A DNA stretch of 64,000 nt, taken from positions 1 through 64,000 of the forward strand of contig NZ_VCBC01000004.1 of assembly GCF_005843925.1 (NCBI RefSeq), written 5' to 3'. The notes beneath the pieces were generated by a model, which saw nothing but the letters and a program-made list of their open reading frames with translations, had not been told where the DNA came from and searched no databases. How positions within the stretch are numbered: position 1 is the first letter of the stretch; every line of letters starts with the position of its first letter. The position numbers and the translations under genes are program-made. Below are positions 36,725 to 48,700 of the stretch, in pieces. This DNA comes from Thalassotalea litorea. Its GTDB lineage: Bacteria > Pseudomonadota > Gammaproteobacteria > Enterobacterales > Alteromonadaceae.

Positions 36725-37093
36725 ACTAAATCCAAGTTCCTAGCACGTTAATTGCTCTCCAAATTAGCATTTATTAAAAGACTAATCCTGATACTAGTTT
36801 GACGTTAATAGATTGAAAAGGTTGATATCTTTAAATAGCGAGGAGCGCTCGCTCACCCATTCTTTTTATCTATCCAGTGTGTTTTGCTTGCATACTCAGT
36901 AAAACGACCCAATCGCTCGGTTTTGTCCGAAATCGAACTACATTTTAACTCAATTTTCTAATTGCTAGCAATTGGTTAGAGGCTCTGGTAGAAATAGGTT
37001 ATTACGAAAAAGAAGCTATGCTGCGGTAGAAAAACGCGCGAATAGCTCGCTATAAACATGTTATGCGAAAGCAATAAAAATTGAGAGCAAGCA
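36725..37093. other. AT-rich gap in accessory insert, no gene seen
   Basis: About 370 bases without a credible gene. A weak inverted repeat, agcga/tcgct, lies around 36837-36855. No tRNA, terminator or attachment site could be supported. It may carry decayed coding sequence. Confidence 0.4.
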
Positions 37094-37882
37094 ATGTATA
37101 AACGAATGTATATCTATTTTTTTGTTTCGTTTCTGGTAGTGGTCTCAGGATTTATGCCAAGTTATTTTCTTGAACTTGGTGAAAATGATGTTGCCCATCA
37201 CATTCATAGTCTATCGGCAATCCTATGGTATTTATTGTTAATTTCTCAGGCAGTTTTGATTAAACAAAAGAAAAACAATTTACATCGGATTATTGGAAAA
37301 GCATCATTTGTACTAGCTCCCGTTGTGATTGGTAGTGCTTTTCACATTATGTATGTGAGTCAAACTGACTTAAAAATGGACGCGTTTTGGACGCTTACAT
37401 TCTTTATGGTTGATCATGGAATGATTTTAGCGTTTGCATTTTCCTATTTCTTAGCGGTTCGATTTACAAAGCAAATTCAGTTACACGCTCGCTTTATGGC
37501 AATTACGGCTCTCGTTGTTTTGCCTGCGCCATTATCGCGGTTAATGGGGGCAAGCTTAATACCTGACTTGAGTGGAATGGCGCGCCTTAATATTGTCTAT
37601 ATTCTTGTCGAAGTGATTTTCGTTATTATCCTTTTCAGGGATAGGGAGTTAAGGTTTACGAAGAATCCCTTCTCTTTTTTCTTCATTAGTATTTTGGTAA
37701 TTCATGGGATTGTGAATTTTGCTGGAAATTCTATCATTTGGGCGGAATATTCGAATCTATATATTTCCGCATATTCGAGCGCATCGCACATAGTCAACAT
37801 TGGATGGCTAGCCGGATTTTTATCGCTTGCATTTGCGATATACTTATCGAAACTAAGAGGAGCGAGTGAATCAGTTTCGTAG
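37094..37882 (+). CDS. Polytopic membrane protein of unknown function
   Basis: 262 residues, about seven membrane segments (near 7-25, 42-58, 68-88, 97-120, 131-148, 163-182, 195-215 and a last one at 232-250). A conserved-looking piece, HSLSAILWYLLLISQAVLIKQ with NLHRIIGKASFVLAP, resembles DUF2306-like haem or redox membrane proteins, with several histidines near the membrane edge. The family is not certain. It is AT-rich like its surroundings and not linked to the ribosomal genes that follow. Confidence 0.6.
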   Translation: MYKRMYIYFFVSFLVVVSGFMPSYFLELGENDVAHHIHSLSAILWYLLLISQAVLIKQKKNNLHRIIGKASFVLAPVVIGSAFHIMYVSQTDLKMDAFWTLTFFMVDHGMILAFAFSYFLAVRFTKQIQLHARFMAITALVVLPAPLSRLMGASLIPDLSGMARLNIVYILVEVIFVIILFRDRELRFTKNPFSFFFISILVIHGIVNFAGNSIIWAEYSNLYISAYSSASHIVNIGWLAGFLSLAFAIYLSKLRGASESVS

Positions 37883-38100
37883 ATTGCCTAACCAAATATC
37901 CTTGAAATGAAACGGGAGTCCATATAGGGAATGACGCGAGGCGGAGGTACTTTTTCTGAACCCTGAAACCTGCCACATGCTACCTTGATTTAATTATCAA
38001 CCCCGTTTCCAATTTCCGCTTGCGTTAACTGTCTATTTTCCCTACAATACGCGACCTTAATTCAGCCATATTATTTTGTTCCTTGCCTTTATGCTGGTGT

Positions 38101-38141
38101 TGGCTGAGCCAGAAAGAGGCTACTACCGTAAGGAGCTCGTA
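38101..38141 (+). promoter_or_regulatory. Candidate S6:S18-binding leader of rpsF
   Basis: Just before the rpsF start a small stem, agcc/ggct around agaaaga, is followed by TACCGTAAGGAG, which overlaps the ribosome site. In many bacteria the rpsF leader has a CCG-bearing hairpin that mimics the 16S site of S6:S18 and lets the pair repress its own operon. Position and the ACCG next to the Shine-Dalgarno fit; the fold was judged by eye. Confidence 0.45.
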
Positions 38142-38567
38142 ATGCGTCATTACGAAATCGTATTTATGGTTCACCCTGATCAGAGTGAACAAGTTACTGG
38201 TATGATCCAACGTTATACCGACCTGATCAAAGGCGCTGAAGGCCAGATCCACCGTCTAGAAGACTGGGGTCGTCGTCAGTTAGCTTACCCAATCAACAAA
38301 TTGCACAAAGCTCACTACGTTCTTATGAACGTTGAAGCTCCGCAAGCTGTGATTGACGAATTAGAAACTTCTTTCCGTTATAACGACGTTGTTATTCGTA
38401 ACATGATCATGCGCACTAAAGGCGCGGTATCTGAAGCCTCTCCAATGGCTAAAGAAGACCGTCGCGATGAGCGCCGCGAAGCTAAAAAAGAAGTGACTAC
38501 TCAGGCTGCTCCAGCTCCTGAAGCGAAAGCTGAAGAAGTAAAAACTGAAGAAGCTGCAAGCGAATAG
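38142..38567 (+). CDS. rpsF: 30S ribosomal protein S6
   Basis: 141 residues from the ATG at 38142, with AAGGAG upstream. It begins [18 protein letters not shown] as in E. coli. S6 pairs with S18 in the platform of the small subunit. After the conserved 100-residue core there is a charged Ala/Glu/Lys tail ([15 protein letters not shown]), the region where E. coli S6 receives extra glutamates; here glutamates are already encoded. First gene of rpsF-priB-rpsR-rplI. Confidence 0.98.
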   Translation: MRHYEIVFMVHPDQSEQVTGMIQRYTDLIKGAEGQIHRLEDWGRRQLAYPINKLHKAHYVLMNVEAPQAVIDELETSFRYNDVVIRNMIMRTKGAVSEASPMAKEDRRDERREAKKEVTTQAAPAPEAKAEEVKTEEAASE

Positions 38568-38574
38568 TACTTAA

Positions 38575-38883
38575 GTGACTGACAACTGTCTTGAGTTGAT
38601 AGGTGAGGTGATTAAACCCCCGAAGCTTTCAACGAGCCCCGCCGGGATACATCATTGCCAGTTTGTGATTGACCATAGGTCGATGCAAACCGAGGATGGC
38701 TTAACCCGAAACGCATTTGTAAGAATGCAGGTGGTGGTGACAGGGGAACAGTCGCAAAGCTTAACGCGTGATTTAACTGCAGGCATTAACGTAAAAGTTC
38801 GTGGTTTTATAAACCGCCACGAAAGTCGAAATGGCAATCCCATTTTGGTGTTACATGCCCAACAGATTGAAATGATTAATTAG
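38575..38883 (+). CDS. priB: Primosomal replication protein N
   Basis: 102 residues from a GTG start, seven bases after rpsF. PriB is a dimeric OB-fold protein that helps PriA and DnaT reload the replicative helicase at stalled forks. N-terminal [31 protein letters not shown] and C-terminal [14 protein letters not shown] match the family. Its place between rpsF and rpsR is the conserved one. Confidence 0.95.
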   Translation: MTDNCLELIGEVIKPPKLSTSPAGIHHCQFVIDHRSMQTEDGLTRNAFVRMQVVVTGEQSQSLTRDLTAGINVKVRGFINRHESRNGNPILVLHAQQIEMIN

Positions 38884-38894
38884 GAGAAATTCAA

Positions 38895-39122
38895 ATGTCT
38901 CGTTTTTTTAGACGTCGTAAGTTCTGTCGCTTTAGCGCAGAAGGCGTTAGCGAAATCGATTATAAAGATATCGCAACGTTGAAAAACTATATCACTGAAA
39001 GTGGTAAAATCGTTCCTAGCCGTATTACAGGTACTTCAGCTAAGTATCAACGTCAACTTGGTCGTGCGATCAAGCGTGCTCGTTACTTATCTCTATTACC
39101 ATATACTGATCTTCACAAGTAA
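38895..39122 (+). CDS. rpsR: 30S ribosomal protein S18
   Basis: 75 residues, the standard length. [21 protein letters not shown] and the basic C-terminal [20 protein letters not shown] are diagnostic. AGGAG lies upstream. S18 binds S6 and 16S rRNA in the platform. Confidence 0.98.
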   Translation: MSRFFRRRKFCRFSAEGVSEIDYKDIATLKNYITESGKIVPSRITGTSAKYQRQLGRAIKRARYLSLLPYTDLHK

Positions 39123-39140
39123 CCTAAAGGGGCTGTTAAA

Positions 39141-39593
39141 ATGGAAGTAATTCTTCTTGATAAAATCGCCAAATTAGGCGGCCTGGGTGATCAGGTAACT
39201 GTTAAGTCTGGTTATGCACGTAACTTCCTTCTACCTAAAGGTAAGGCTGTTATTGCATCTAAAGCTAACGTTGAACACTTCGAAGCACGTCGTGCTGAAC
39301 TTGAAAAGCAACTAGGTGAAGTTTTAGCTGCTGCTGAAGCTCGCGCTGCTAAGCTTAACGAACTAGCTGAAGTAACTATCGCTTCTAAAGCTGGTGACGA
39401 AGGTAAGCTATTTGGTTCTATCGGTACTCGTGACATCGCTGATGCGATCACCGAAGCTGGTGTTGAAGTAACCAAAGCTGAAGTTCGTTTGCCTCTTGGT
39501 GCAATCCGTGAAACGGGTGAATTCGATATCGTAATTCACTTGCACGCGGACGTTGATACTTCTATCAAAGTAGTTATCATCCCAGAAGCATAA
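39141..39593 (+). CDS. rplI: 50S ribosomal protein L9
   Basis: 150 residues. An N-terminal 23S-binding domain ([30 protein letters not shown] pattern), a long central helix (about 41-75) and a C-terminal domain are all present. L9 limits ribosome slippage. Last gene of the operon, followed by a strong terminator. Confidence 0.98.
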   Translation: MEVILLDKIAKLGGLGDQVTVKSGYARNFLLPKGKAVIASKANVEHFEARRAELEKQLGEVLAAAEARAAKLNELAEVTIASKAGDEGKLFGSIGTRDIADAITEAGVEVTKAEVRLPLGAIRETGEFDIVIHLHADVDTSIKVVIIPEA

Positions 39594-39627
39594 GCGATTA
39601 AGTTGTACTAACTGTACTTCTTAAATA

Positions 39628-39655
39628 AAAAAAGCCGGCATTGCCGGCTTTTTTA
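39628..39655 (+). terminator. rplI operon terminator, probably bidirectional
   Basis: agccggc/gccggct stem with a tiny loop, A run before and six T after. It stands between the convergent rplI and deaminase genes and could serve both. Confidence 0.88.
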
Positions 39656-39731
39656 TTGGATGAATTTGAGTATAACGGATCGCAGGGGTAGGCTGGGTAG
39701 TTGTTTCATTAGAGATATTTTCTTATCCCTT

Positions 39732-40688
39732 TCATTGCCCAGTTTTAGGGAATGCTGGTACGTGCCACTGTTCTTCTTTGATTAATCGCCGTTGTGCCAA
39801 CCCTCCTAAACCTTGTAATCCTCCGGTATGAAGTAACACAATATTACTGCCCTTAGGAAAACAATCGCGTTTAAGCATATCGAAAAAGGCAATGAAAAGT
39901 TTGCCACAGTACATGGGTTCTAATGGGATATTCAATGCATTCTGGATTTCGAGCATCTGTTGTAAATCAATGTCTTTAAACTTACCATAGCCCCCACAAT
40001 GGTATTGGTTAAACAGTTGCCATTGAGCACAACTCGTCGAATCGACAAGTAGCCGCTGAATCTGCTGTTCTAAATATCCGTCTTGCTTTAATACGCTAAT
40101 TCCAAAAATTTTATGTTGTTGATCGGCCGCATTAATTAAGCCTGCAATCGTGCCACCGCTGCCTACCGGACATAGGAGGTAATCAAAATCCGTTTGTTTT
40201 TGCAATTCGGATATGATTTCACCGACGCCGTTGAGCGCAAGCTTATTGCTGCCACCTTCGGGGATGATTTTTGCACTTGGAAATTCTTGCTGTAGTTGTT
40301 GCAGAAACTCGGATTGCTCTCTTAATCGATAGGTGCTGCGATCGACGAATTTGAGTTTCATACCCCAGTATCGAGCCCAGCTTAAGGTGAAGTTACTGGC
40401 ATATTCCGGTTCACCACGGATGATCCCTACTGTATCGAGTCCCATTGTGTAGCCAGCGAATGCCAGTGCATGGATGTGATTAGAAAAAGCACCGCCAAAA
40501 CTTACGACCTGCGTAGCGCCTTCATTTTTGCAGGCCTTGAGGTTGGCGCTGAGCTTGCGCCACTTGTTGCCGGATATTATCGGATGAATTAAATCATCAC
40601 GTTTAACCCAGACATTGACCTGCTTTTGCGCCAATAGAGGGTGCTTTATCGCTTGTAAAGCGGAAGGTAATGCTAAATCAATGGACAA
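39732..40688 (-). CDS. PLP-dependent ACC deaminase/D-cysteine desulfhydrase family enzyme
   Basis: 318 residues. Fold-type II PLP enzyme with the Schiff-base lysine in HPIISGNKWRKLSANLK, the asparagine-serine loop FGGAFSNHIHALAFAG and the phosphate-binding loop CPVGSGGTIAGL. Family members open aminocyclopropane carboxylate or break down D-cysteine to pyruvate, ammonia and sulfide. In Alteromonadales the D-cysteine activity is the more common guess; the residues that decide were not resolved here. Confidence 0.85.
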   Translation of the reverse strand: MSIDLALPSALQAIKHPLLAQKQVNVWVKRDDLIHPIISGNKWRKLSANLKACKNEGATQVVSFGGAFSNHIHALAFAGYTMGLDTVGIIRGEPEYASNFTLSWARYWGMKLKFVDRSTYRLREQSEFLQQLQQEFPSAKIIPEGGSNKLALNGVGEIISELQKQTDFDYLLCPVGSGGTIAGLINAADQQHKIFGISVLKQDGYLEQQIQRLLVDSTSCAQWQLFNQYHCGGYGKFKDIDLQQMLEIQNALNIPLEPMYCGKLFIAFFDMLKRDCFPKGSNIVLLHTGGLQGLGGLAQRRLIKEEQWHVPAFPKTGQ

Positions 40689-42186
<1,498 letters not shown>

Positions 42187-42221
42187 TCACATTTCTCATT
42201 AAGCAAGAGAAATAGATAACC

Positions 42222-43109
42222 ATGAATCCAATTTTTGTTGAAGGGTTTTCCAGCCATCGACGTATGTTTTTAGCTCTGGTCTTATCCGGAGCTTTTATGT
42301 ATTGCGACCACAAGCTGGAAAGTTTTGAAGTTGCCAGGGGCTTTATGCAGTCACTGGTGAGCCCTTTGCAATATCTCGCCAACGCCCCGAAACAATTTCT
42401 CGATTCCACCGCGGAAAATTTAGTCAGTCGCAAGCAATTGATGACGGAAAATCAGCGCTATCAGGTGAGCGAACTTAAACTTAAAGAAAAATTATTGCAG
42501 ATGGACATTCTCAAACAGGAAAATGATCGTCTTCGCAATTTATTAGCCTCTCCTGTTCGCCAGGACTATAAGAAAATGGTTGCTGAGATTCAGGCCGTAG
42601 ATTCCGATCCTTATTCCCATCAAGTGGTGATTAACAGAGGTTTGGACGATGGTCTGTATGAAGGGCAACCTGTGGTTGATGATCATGGTGTTGCCGGGCA
42701 AATTCTCCACGTCGGCGTGAATAACTCCCGGGTTCTGTTACTGACCGATATTTCCCATGCTATCCCCTTAAGAATCCACCGCAATGGCATACGTTTGATT
42801 GGAAAAGGCACGGGCAGCGTTAATCACATGGAGGTCATCCATGTGCCACTGTCGACCGATATTCAAGAGGGCGACTTGCTGGTTACCTCAGGGTTAGGTG
42901 GTAAGTTCCCGGAAGGTTATCCGGTGGCGACAGTGACTCAGGTCAGTGCCAACAGTTTTCGCGAATTTGCACAAGTGACGATTAAACCTCTGGTTAAAAT
43001 CGATCGCTTGCGATACTTACTTTTGTTATGGCCAGATAAGCCAAGCTTAGAACCGTCATCCAGTGCGCCTGAAGATCAGGATACAAAACCGCAAGAAGGT
43101 CAGGGATGA
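42222..43109 (+). CDS. mreC: Rod shape-determining protein MreC
   Basis: 295 residues. One membrane segment (about 16-34), then a coiled coil (about 65-105) and the periplasmic beta domain (VINRGLDDGLYEGQPVVDDHGVAGQI, LLVTSGLGGKFPEGYPVA). MreC forms the periplasmic scaffold joining MreB to the PBP2-RodA machine. It overlaps mreD by four bases (ATGA). Confidence 0.96.
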   Translation: MNPIFVEGFSSHRRMFLALVLSGAFMYCDHKLESFEVARGFMQSLVSPLQYLANAPKQFLDSTAENLVSRKQLMTENQRYQVSELKLKEKLLQMDILKQENDRLRNLLASPVRQDYKKMVAEIQAVDSDPYSHQVVINRGLDDGLYEGQPVVDDHGVAGQILHVGVNNSRVLLLTDISHAIPLRIHRNGIRLIGKGTGSVNHMEVIHVPLSTDIQEGDLLVTSGLGGKFPEGYPVATVTQVSANSFREFAQVTIKPLVKIDRLRYLLLLWPDKPSLEPSSSAPEDQDTKPQEGQG

Positions 43110-43588
43110 AGGCTAAGAACAATACCAAGGTGATTTATATCACCATCTTTATTTCACTTATCTTTTCGATTATTCCTTTGCCGATTGCATTGGATGCCTA
43201 TCGTCCTAACTGGGCGTTACTGGTACTTTGCTATTGGGCCATGGCGCTACCCAATCGAGTCAGTGTATTAACCGGCTGGTTTGTCGGTTTATTGCTTGAT
43301 GTTTTACTGGGGTCCGTATTGGGGATCAATGCGTTTGCACTGGCCATGGTGGTTTATGTGATGGCAAATAACTATTTGGCCATTAGAAACTTTTCTCTTT
43401 GGCAACAATCGCTTATCATCGGGTTATTAACAGCGCTTTATCATCTGTTGATATTTTGGGTGCAACGATTTGTATTTGGCGTCGACTTTTCAATGACCTA
43501 TCTGATCCCGGTTATCACCAGTGCCATACTTTGGTGGGTTATATTTCTTCTGTTACGGAAAATAAGGCGACAATTTAAGGTTCGGTAG
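43106..43588 (+). CDS. mreD: Rod shape-determining protein MreD
   Basis: 160 residues with five to six membrane helices filling the protein. PNWALLVLCYWAMALPNRVSVLTGWFVGL and GLLLDVLLGSVLGINAFAL carry the MreD pattern. It works with MreC and MreB in elongation. Start codon overlaps mreC; about 107 bases separate it from maf. Confidence 0.95.
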   Translation: MKAKNNTKVIYITIFISLIFSIIPLPIALDAYRPNWALLVLCYWAMALPNRVSVLTGWFVGLLLDVLLGSVLGINAFALAMVVYVMANNYLAIRNFSLWQQSLIIGLLTALYHLLIFWVQRFVFGVDFSMTYLIPVITSAILWWVIFLLLRKIRRQFKVR

Positions 43589-43695
43589 AGACGGTTTATT
43601 GTTAACGGGGTAAGTTGAATCCAATGATGTGCTTGCTCTAATGGGTATACTTCCGTTGAATAAAATACGAGCTGTAAAGGTCAAAAGGTCCTGAT

Positions 43696-44253
43696 ATGCT
43701 TTATCTCGCATCAAAATCGCCACGACGTCAAGCGTTGTTGAGCCAGCTCGGTATGGAATTTGAGCTGGTCGAAGGTTCTGTTGTTGAAACGCCTTACGCG
43801 GATGAACTACCCGAAGACTATGTCACACGCTTAGCAAGGGATAAATCCGCAGCGGGTCAGAAAAATGTCGCAGCCGATGACATTGTAATCGGCTCTGATA
43901 CGATTGTGGTGGTGGATCAGAGGATTCTTGAGAAACCCAAAGACTTCGATGATTTGCAAACCATGTTTGCTCGTACTTCCGGTCGCGTGCACCAAGTGTT
44001 GACGGCCGTTGCTGTGCGTCAAGGGCAGGCACTGGAACAGGTGTTGGTTTCGTCGGATGTGTATTTTCGCAGCGTCAGTGCTTTGGAAGTGCAGTCTTAC
44101 TGGCAAACCGGAGAGCCTCAGGATAAGGCTGGTGGCTATGCAATACAAGGTATTGGTGGGAAATTCGTGACCCGCATTGATGGCAGCTATTCTGCGATAG
44201 TTGGCCTACCCTTATACGAGACTGAACAACTATTAAATCGCTTTATTAAATAA
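43696..44253 (+). CDS. maf: Maf family dTTP/UTP pyrophosphatase (YhdE)
   Basis: 185 residues. MLYLASKSPRRQALLSQLGM at the N terminus and GSDTIVVVDQRILEKP, then DKAGGYAIQGIGGKFV, are the Maf nucleotide-binding and catalytic blocks. YhdE-type Maf proteins hydrolyse dTTP, UTP and modified pyrimidine nucleotides; overproduction blocks septation in some bacteria. It sits between mreD and rng as in E. coli. Confidence 0.96.
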   Translation: MLYLASKSPRRQALLSQLGMEFELVEGSVVETPYADELPEDYVTRLARDKSAAGQKNVAADDIVIGSDTIVVVDQRILEKPKDFDDLQTMFARTSGRVHQVLTAVAVRQGQALEQVLVSSDVYFRSVSALEVQSYWQTGEPQDKAGGYAIQGIGGKFVTRIDGSYSAIVGLPLYETEQLLNRFIK

Positions 44254-44269
44254 AGGACGTAACTGATCG

Positions 44270-45736
44270 ATGAGTGGCGAGCTTCTAATCAATGTAACCC
44301 CAAGTGAAACTCGTGTTGCTCTGATAGAGAATGGCACTTTGCAGGAAGTTCATATTGAACGTAATGGCAAGCGCGGTATTGTCGGCAATATTTATCTGGG
44401 TAAGATAATCCGGGTATTGCCAGGGATGCAGGCGGCGTTTGTCGATATCAGTTTGGATAAAGCCGCATTTTTACATGCAAGCGATATTCGCACCCGCTTA
44501 ATAACTGCCGAAAAAACCGATCAAGATGAAGGCGAAAAAGATATACGCACGTTAGTGCATGAAGGCCAACTGCTGATGGTACAGGTTGTTAAAGATCCTC
44601 TGGGTACCAAAGGGGCTCGATTAACCACGGATATTACCATCGCCTCCCGATATTTAGTGATGATGCCTAACGCTAACCATGCCGGCGTCTCACAGCGAAT
44701 TGAAGATGATAAAGAGCGAGCTCGATTAAAATCCATTGTCACTCCATATTGTGACGAGCAAAGTGGCTTTATCGTGCGCACTGCGGCTGAAGGGGCTGGA
44801 GACCAGGAAGTTCGTCACGATGCCGAGTTTCTGCGCAGGGTCTGGCAGAAAGTGTCAGAACGCAAACTTCGTAAGCAAACTAAGTTGCCTTTATATCAGG
44901 ATTTAGATTTAGCGGTTCGGGTAATTCGCGATTTTGTCGGTGGTGGATTGGAACGTATCCGTGTGGATTCCAAATTAAGTTTTGAGGAAATTAAAGAATT
45001 TACCGAAGAATTTGTCCCCGAGATGTCGCCAATTATTGAATATTATCCGGGCGAGAGACCGATTTTTGATTTATTCGATGTCGAAAATGAAATACAGCGA
45101 GCCTTACAGCGAAAAGTTGAACTTAAATCCGGCGGCTATTTGATCATCGATCAGACTGAAGCCATGACCACCATAGATATCAATACCGGCGCATTTGTCG
45201 GGCACCGCAATTTAGAACAGACAATTTTTAATACCAATATCGAAGCGACTCAGGCCATTGCCCGCCAGTTACGATTGCGAAATCTCGGTGGGATTATCAT
45301 TGTTGATTTTATCGATATGACCAGCAAAGAACATCAAAAACGCGTATTGAACAGTTTGGAGTTAGCCATGTCTAAAGACAAGGTGAAGTACTCCGTGAGC
45401 GGGTTTTCTTCCTTGGGGTTAGTCGAAATGACTCGCAAGCGCACTCGGGAGAGTCTGGAACATATCTTGTGTTCTCACTGTCCGGTTTGCGATGGTCGTG
45501 GCAATATGAAGACGGTTGAAACGGTCTGTTTTGAAATCTTACGAGAAATTGTCCGGGTCAATCGAGCTTACGAGGCCGACAAATTTATTGTTTATGCGTC
45601 ACCTGCGGTAAGCGAATCGTTAAACGAAGATGAATATCATCATTTAGCGGAACTGGAGGTATTTGTTGGTAAACAAATTAAAGTGCAGGCAGAAGCTATG
45701 TATAACCAGGAACAATTCGACGTGGTGATGATGTAG
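44270..45736 (+). CDS. rng: Ribonuclease G
   Basis: 488 residues. RNase G is an endonuclease that matures the 5' end of 16S rRNA and starts decay of some mRNAs. S1 domain at about 35-125, then the RNase E/G catalytic core (TMTTIDINTGAFVGHRNLEQ-like block, and IIIVDFIDM for the metal-binding Asp). The zinc-link cysteines are in CSHCPVCDG. Its stop overlaps the yhdP GTG start by one base. Confidence 0.97.
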   Translation: MSGELLINVTPSETRVALIENGTLQEVHIERNGKRGIVGNIYLGKIIRVLPGMQAAFVDISLDKAAFLHASDIRTRLITAEKTDQDEGEKDIRTLVHEGQLLMVQVVKDPLGTKGARLTTDITIASRYLVMMPNANHAGVSQRIEDDKERARLKSIVTPYCDEQSGFIVRTAAEGAGDQEVRHDAEFLRRVWQKVSERKLRKQTKLPLYQDLDLAVRVIRDFVGGGLERIRVDSKLSFEEIKEFTEEFVPEMSPIIEYYPGERPIFDLFDVENEIQRALQRKVELKSGGYLIIDQTEAMTTIDINTGAFVGHRNLEQTIFNTNIEATQAIARQLRLRNLGGIIIVDFIDMTSKEHQKRVLNSLELAMSKDKVKYSVSGFSSLGLVEMTRKRTRESLEHILCSHCPVCDGRGNMKTVETVCFEILREIVRVNRAYEADKFIVYASPAVSESLNEDEYHHLAELEVFVGKQIKVQAEAMYNQEQFDVVMM

Positions 45737-48700
45737 TGAAAGGCGTCAAGCGATGGCTAAGCATCTGGCTTAACCGCCTCTATAAAACCTTGGCGGTGTT
45801 ATTGGTATTGTTCGCAGTACTGTTTTCTGCTGCCCGCTTGTTTCTCCCCTATGCCCACACGTATAAGGCCAGCCTCGAAGATTATGTGAATGAACTTTAC
45901 GACGGTGAAATAAGCATTGGCGAGCTTTCTGCTGGCTGGAAAAATTTTGGTCCGGCTCTCGTTGTTAAAGAAGTGAATGTTTCACAGGATAAGGCGCTGG
46001 ATATTAAGATTCAGCAAATTGATGTGTCGTTAGATATCATCAACAGCGTCAAACGAAGAGGCTTAATTGCGAAGAACTTCCACTTGGTCGGTGCGACGAT
46101 ACAGGTAAACCCGCAATTATTAATTTCCCAGCAGGATCAGCAATCGAATACCGATGTGCAATCGATTCTTGATTTATTTTTACAAAAAACCAGTCGTTTT
46201 ACCGTCGAAAATAGTTTGTTTATTGTCGATAAAGGGGAAACGCAGCATACCTTTGAAATTGCACAAATGGCCTGGCTCAATGAAGGCGACAAGCATCGTG
46301 GTGTCGGCAATATTCACTTACAGGGGCTGGCGGATAACTCAGCTAAGCTTTTGGTTAATCTCAAATCGGGTACCGAGCAGGGGCTTGCGGGGCAGATGTA
46401 CCTACAGGCCAATAACCTGAATATCACGCCATTCCTGGATACATTTTTGGGCGAGCGTGCTAATGAGTTAGATTCAAACATTAATTTCCGTTCCTGGTTT
46501 GATATTGCCCATGGGCAAGTCAAGAATATGCGCTTACGTCTGGGCGAAAATACCCTGGTATGGGACCAGGGCGAGCAACCAATGCACCTGAGCTTTGAGC
46601 AGGGGCGGGTTGATTGGCAACGTATTGGACAAGGAAATAGCTATCGACTGCAAACCTCGCCATTACACGTAAAATTCAATCAGCAGGCTTTGACGCCGTT
46701 GCAATTATCCATTGTGCAGCAACAAGGTGTTCAGCATACCTATCTTTCACGCTTATCCTTGTCTGAATGGGGACAGGTACTGCCCATTACTGAAGGCTTA
46801 TTTGCGCAATATGAGTTGCTCGAACAACTGCAGTTGCAGGGCGAAATCGAAAAACTGCATTATCAGGTAAGGCCCCGATATACCTTAGCATCCATGAAAA
46901 TGCAGGACTTTAGCTGGAACAATGTTGGTGCCATACCGGGGATTGAAAATTTTCACGGCACAGTGCAAATGGTGGATAACAAGATATTTGCCAGCGTAAC
47001 CAGTAGTGACAGTGAACTGGATTTTGGCGAACATTTTGCGCGCCCTATGCCGGTTACGGAACTCAATGCCGATATTCGTTTCGACTATTCGGATGATCAT
47101 TGGCGCTTGCAGGCGCAACAAATCAATCTCGATTCCGACGAGCTTAATCTCGAAGGTAAAATGACGCTTAAGGGCGCCACAGATACTCCGACATCGATGG
47201 CCTTAGGTGTGATCGTAAATAACGGTGATATCAGCCGGGCCAAGTATTATCTGCCATTGAAAAAGATGTCGCCAAACCTGGTTAGTTATTTGAATCGTTC
47301 GATTTTTTACGGCAATCTGACTCGGGCTTCGGTGTTATTTAACGGCGCATTGCAAGATTTTCCATTTACCGACAATTCCGGGATATTTGTTGTTGATGCC
47401 GATATTGAACAAAGCAAATATCAGTTTCAGCAAGATTGGCCGGCGATAGAAAAGCTAAAAGCCAACCTGAATTTTACCAATAATTCGATGTTGATCACGG
47501 CTTATGACGGCGTTTTAAAAGGCATTCCAACTCGCAATGTTAAGGTCGCGATTCCAGAGCTGAAAAGTAAAGCCGGGTTGTTAACCGTACGCACACCTGT
47601 TGCGACCAATGGCGAACGATTAAAGCAACTCATGCTGGATAGCCCATTACGACAAAGTGTCGGTGAAACCCTGAATTTTATTAACCCTCAAGGGGATGTC
47701 ACTGGCTGGTTCTCTCTCGATTTGCCACTAACTGAAACCAGCAAGGCTATCGCCAAAGGTGACGTTAACTTTACCAACTTAAGTGCCAGTTTAAGTGCGC
47801 CGCAAATGTCTTTTCGAAATATTCAAGGGCAGTTAAGCTTTGAAAATTCTGCAATAAAAGCCGATAACCTGCAAATGCTGTGGCGTGAATTGCCAATGAG
47901 TATTGATGTTGATGGCCGCATTGAAGACAACTTCTATCAGGTCGATTTGGGATTGGCAGGTAATTGGCAACCAGAACATTATCAAGGTGAAATCCCGGAA
48001 CCTCTGCAGCCATATATTTCCGGGCCTTTAGACTGGCAAGGTGACTTAGCGCTATATATGCCTAAGGAAGGACAATTTAGCTATAAGCTAACGGTGAATT
48101 CCGATTTACAAGAGGCAAATCTCGCATTGCCTGCCCCTTATCGTAAATCCGTGGGTAAGGCGTTGGCGTTGAGCGCGACGGCCAGTGGGCGAGTCAATAA
48201 TTCGAATATCGAAGTAAAGCTTGGTGAAGAGCTTAACTTTTTTGGTGAATTACTCCACCAGGAAGTGCGCTTTAAACGTTCCCATTTAATTCTCGGCCGG
48301 GAAAAGATGTTCTTGCCACTCGAAGGCTTTCATATCACAACCGATCTACAGGCAATAGAATTACAACCCTGGTATTCACTGGTCAGTGATATTTTAACCA
48401 GTATTCCAAATGGTTCTGCATCATCAGGCACTCCGAGCTTTATCCAGGCACCGGAGCGGATCCGTGGCAATATTGCCCGCTTGAAGTTCTTTAGTCAGGA
48501 TCTCACCGATGTTTCCTTTAACCTTGTGGACAAAGAAGCTTGGTGGCTGTTGCAATTAAACTCTGATGAAGCCCGAAGTCGGGTAAAATTTCATCATGAC
48601 TTTACCCGCCTGGGGTTAGAAATTGATGCGGATTTTATTCACCTGATGGAAAATGCGCCACAAACGGAAGCGCAGGCCGAGGAACAAATCGCGATTTTAG

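Noticed and set aside
37055-37900. Integron cassette sites around the membrane protein gene (GTTATGC before it, GCCTAAC after it)
   Set aside because: Short matches to attC ends occur, but no paired inner sites or imperfect palindrome are found, and there is no integrase. Chance is a sufficient explanation.
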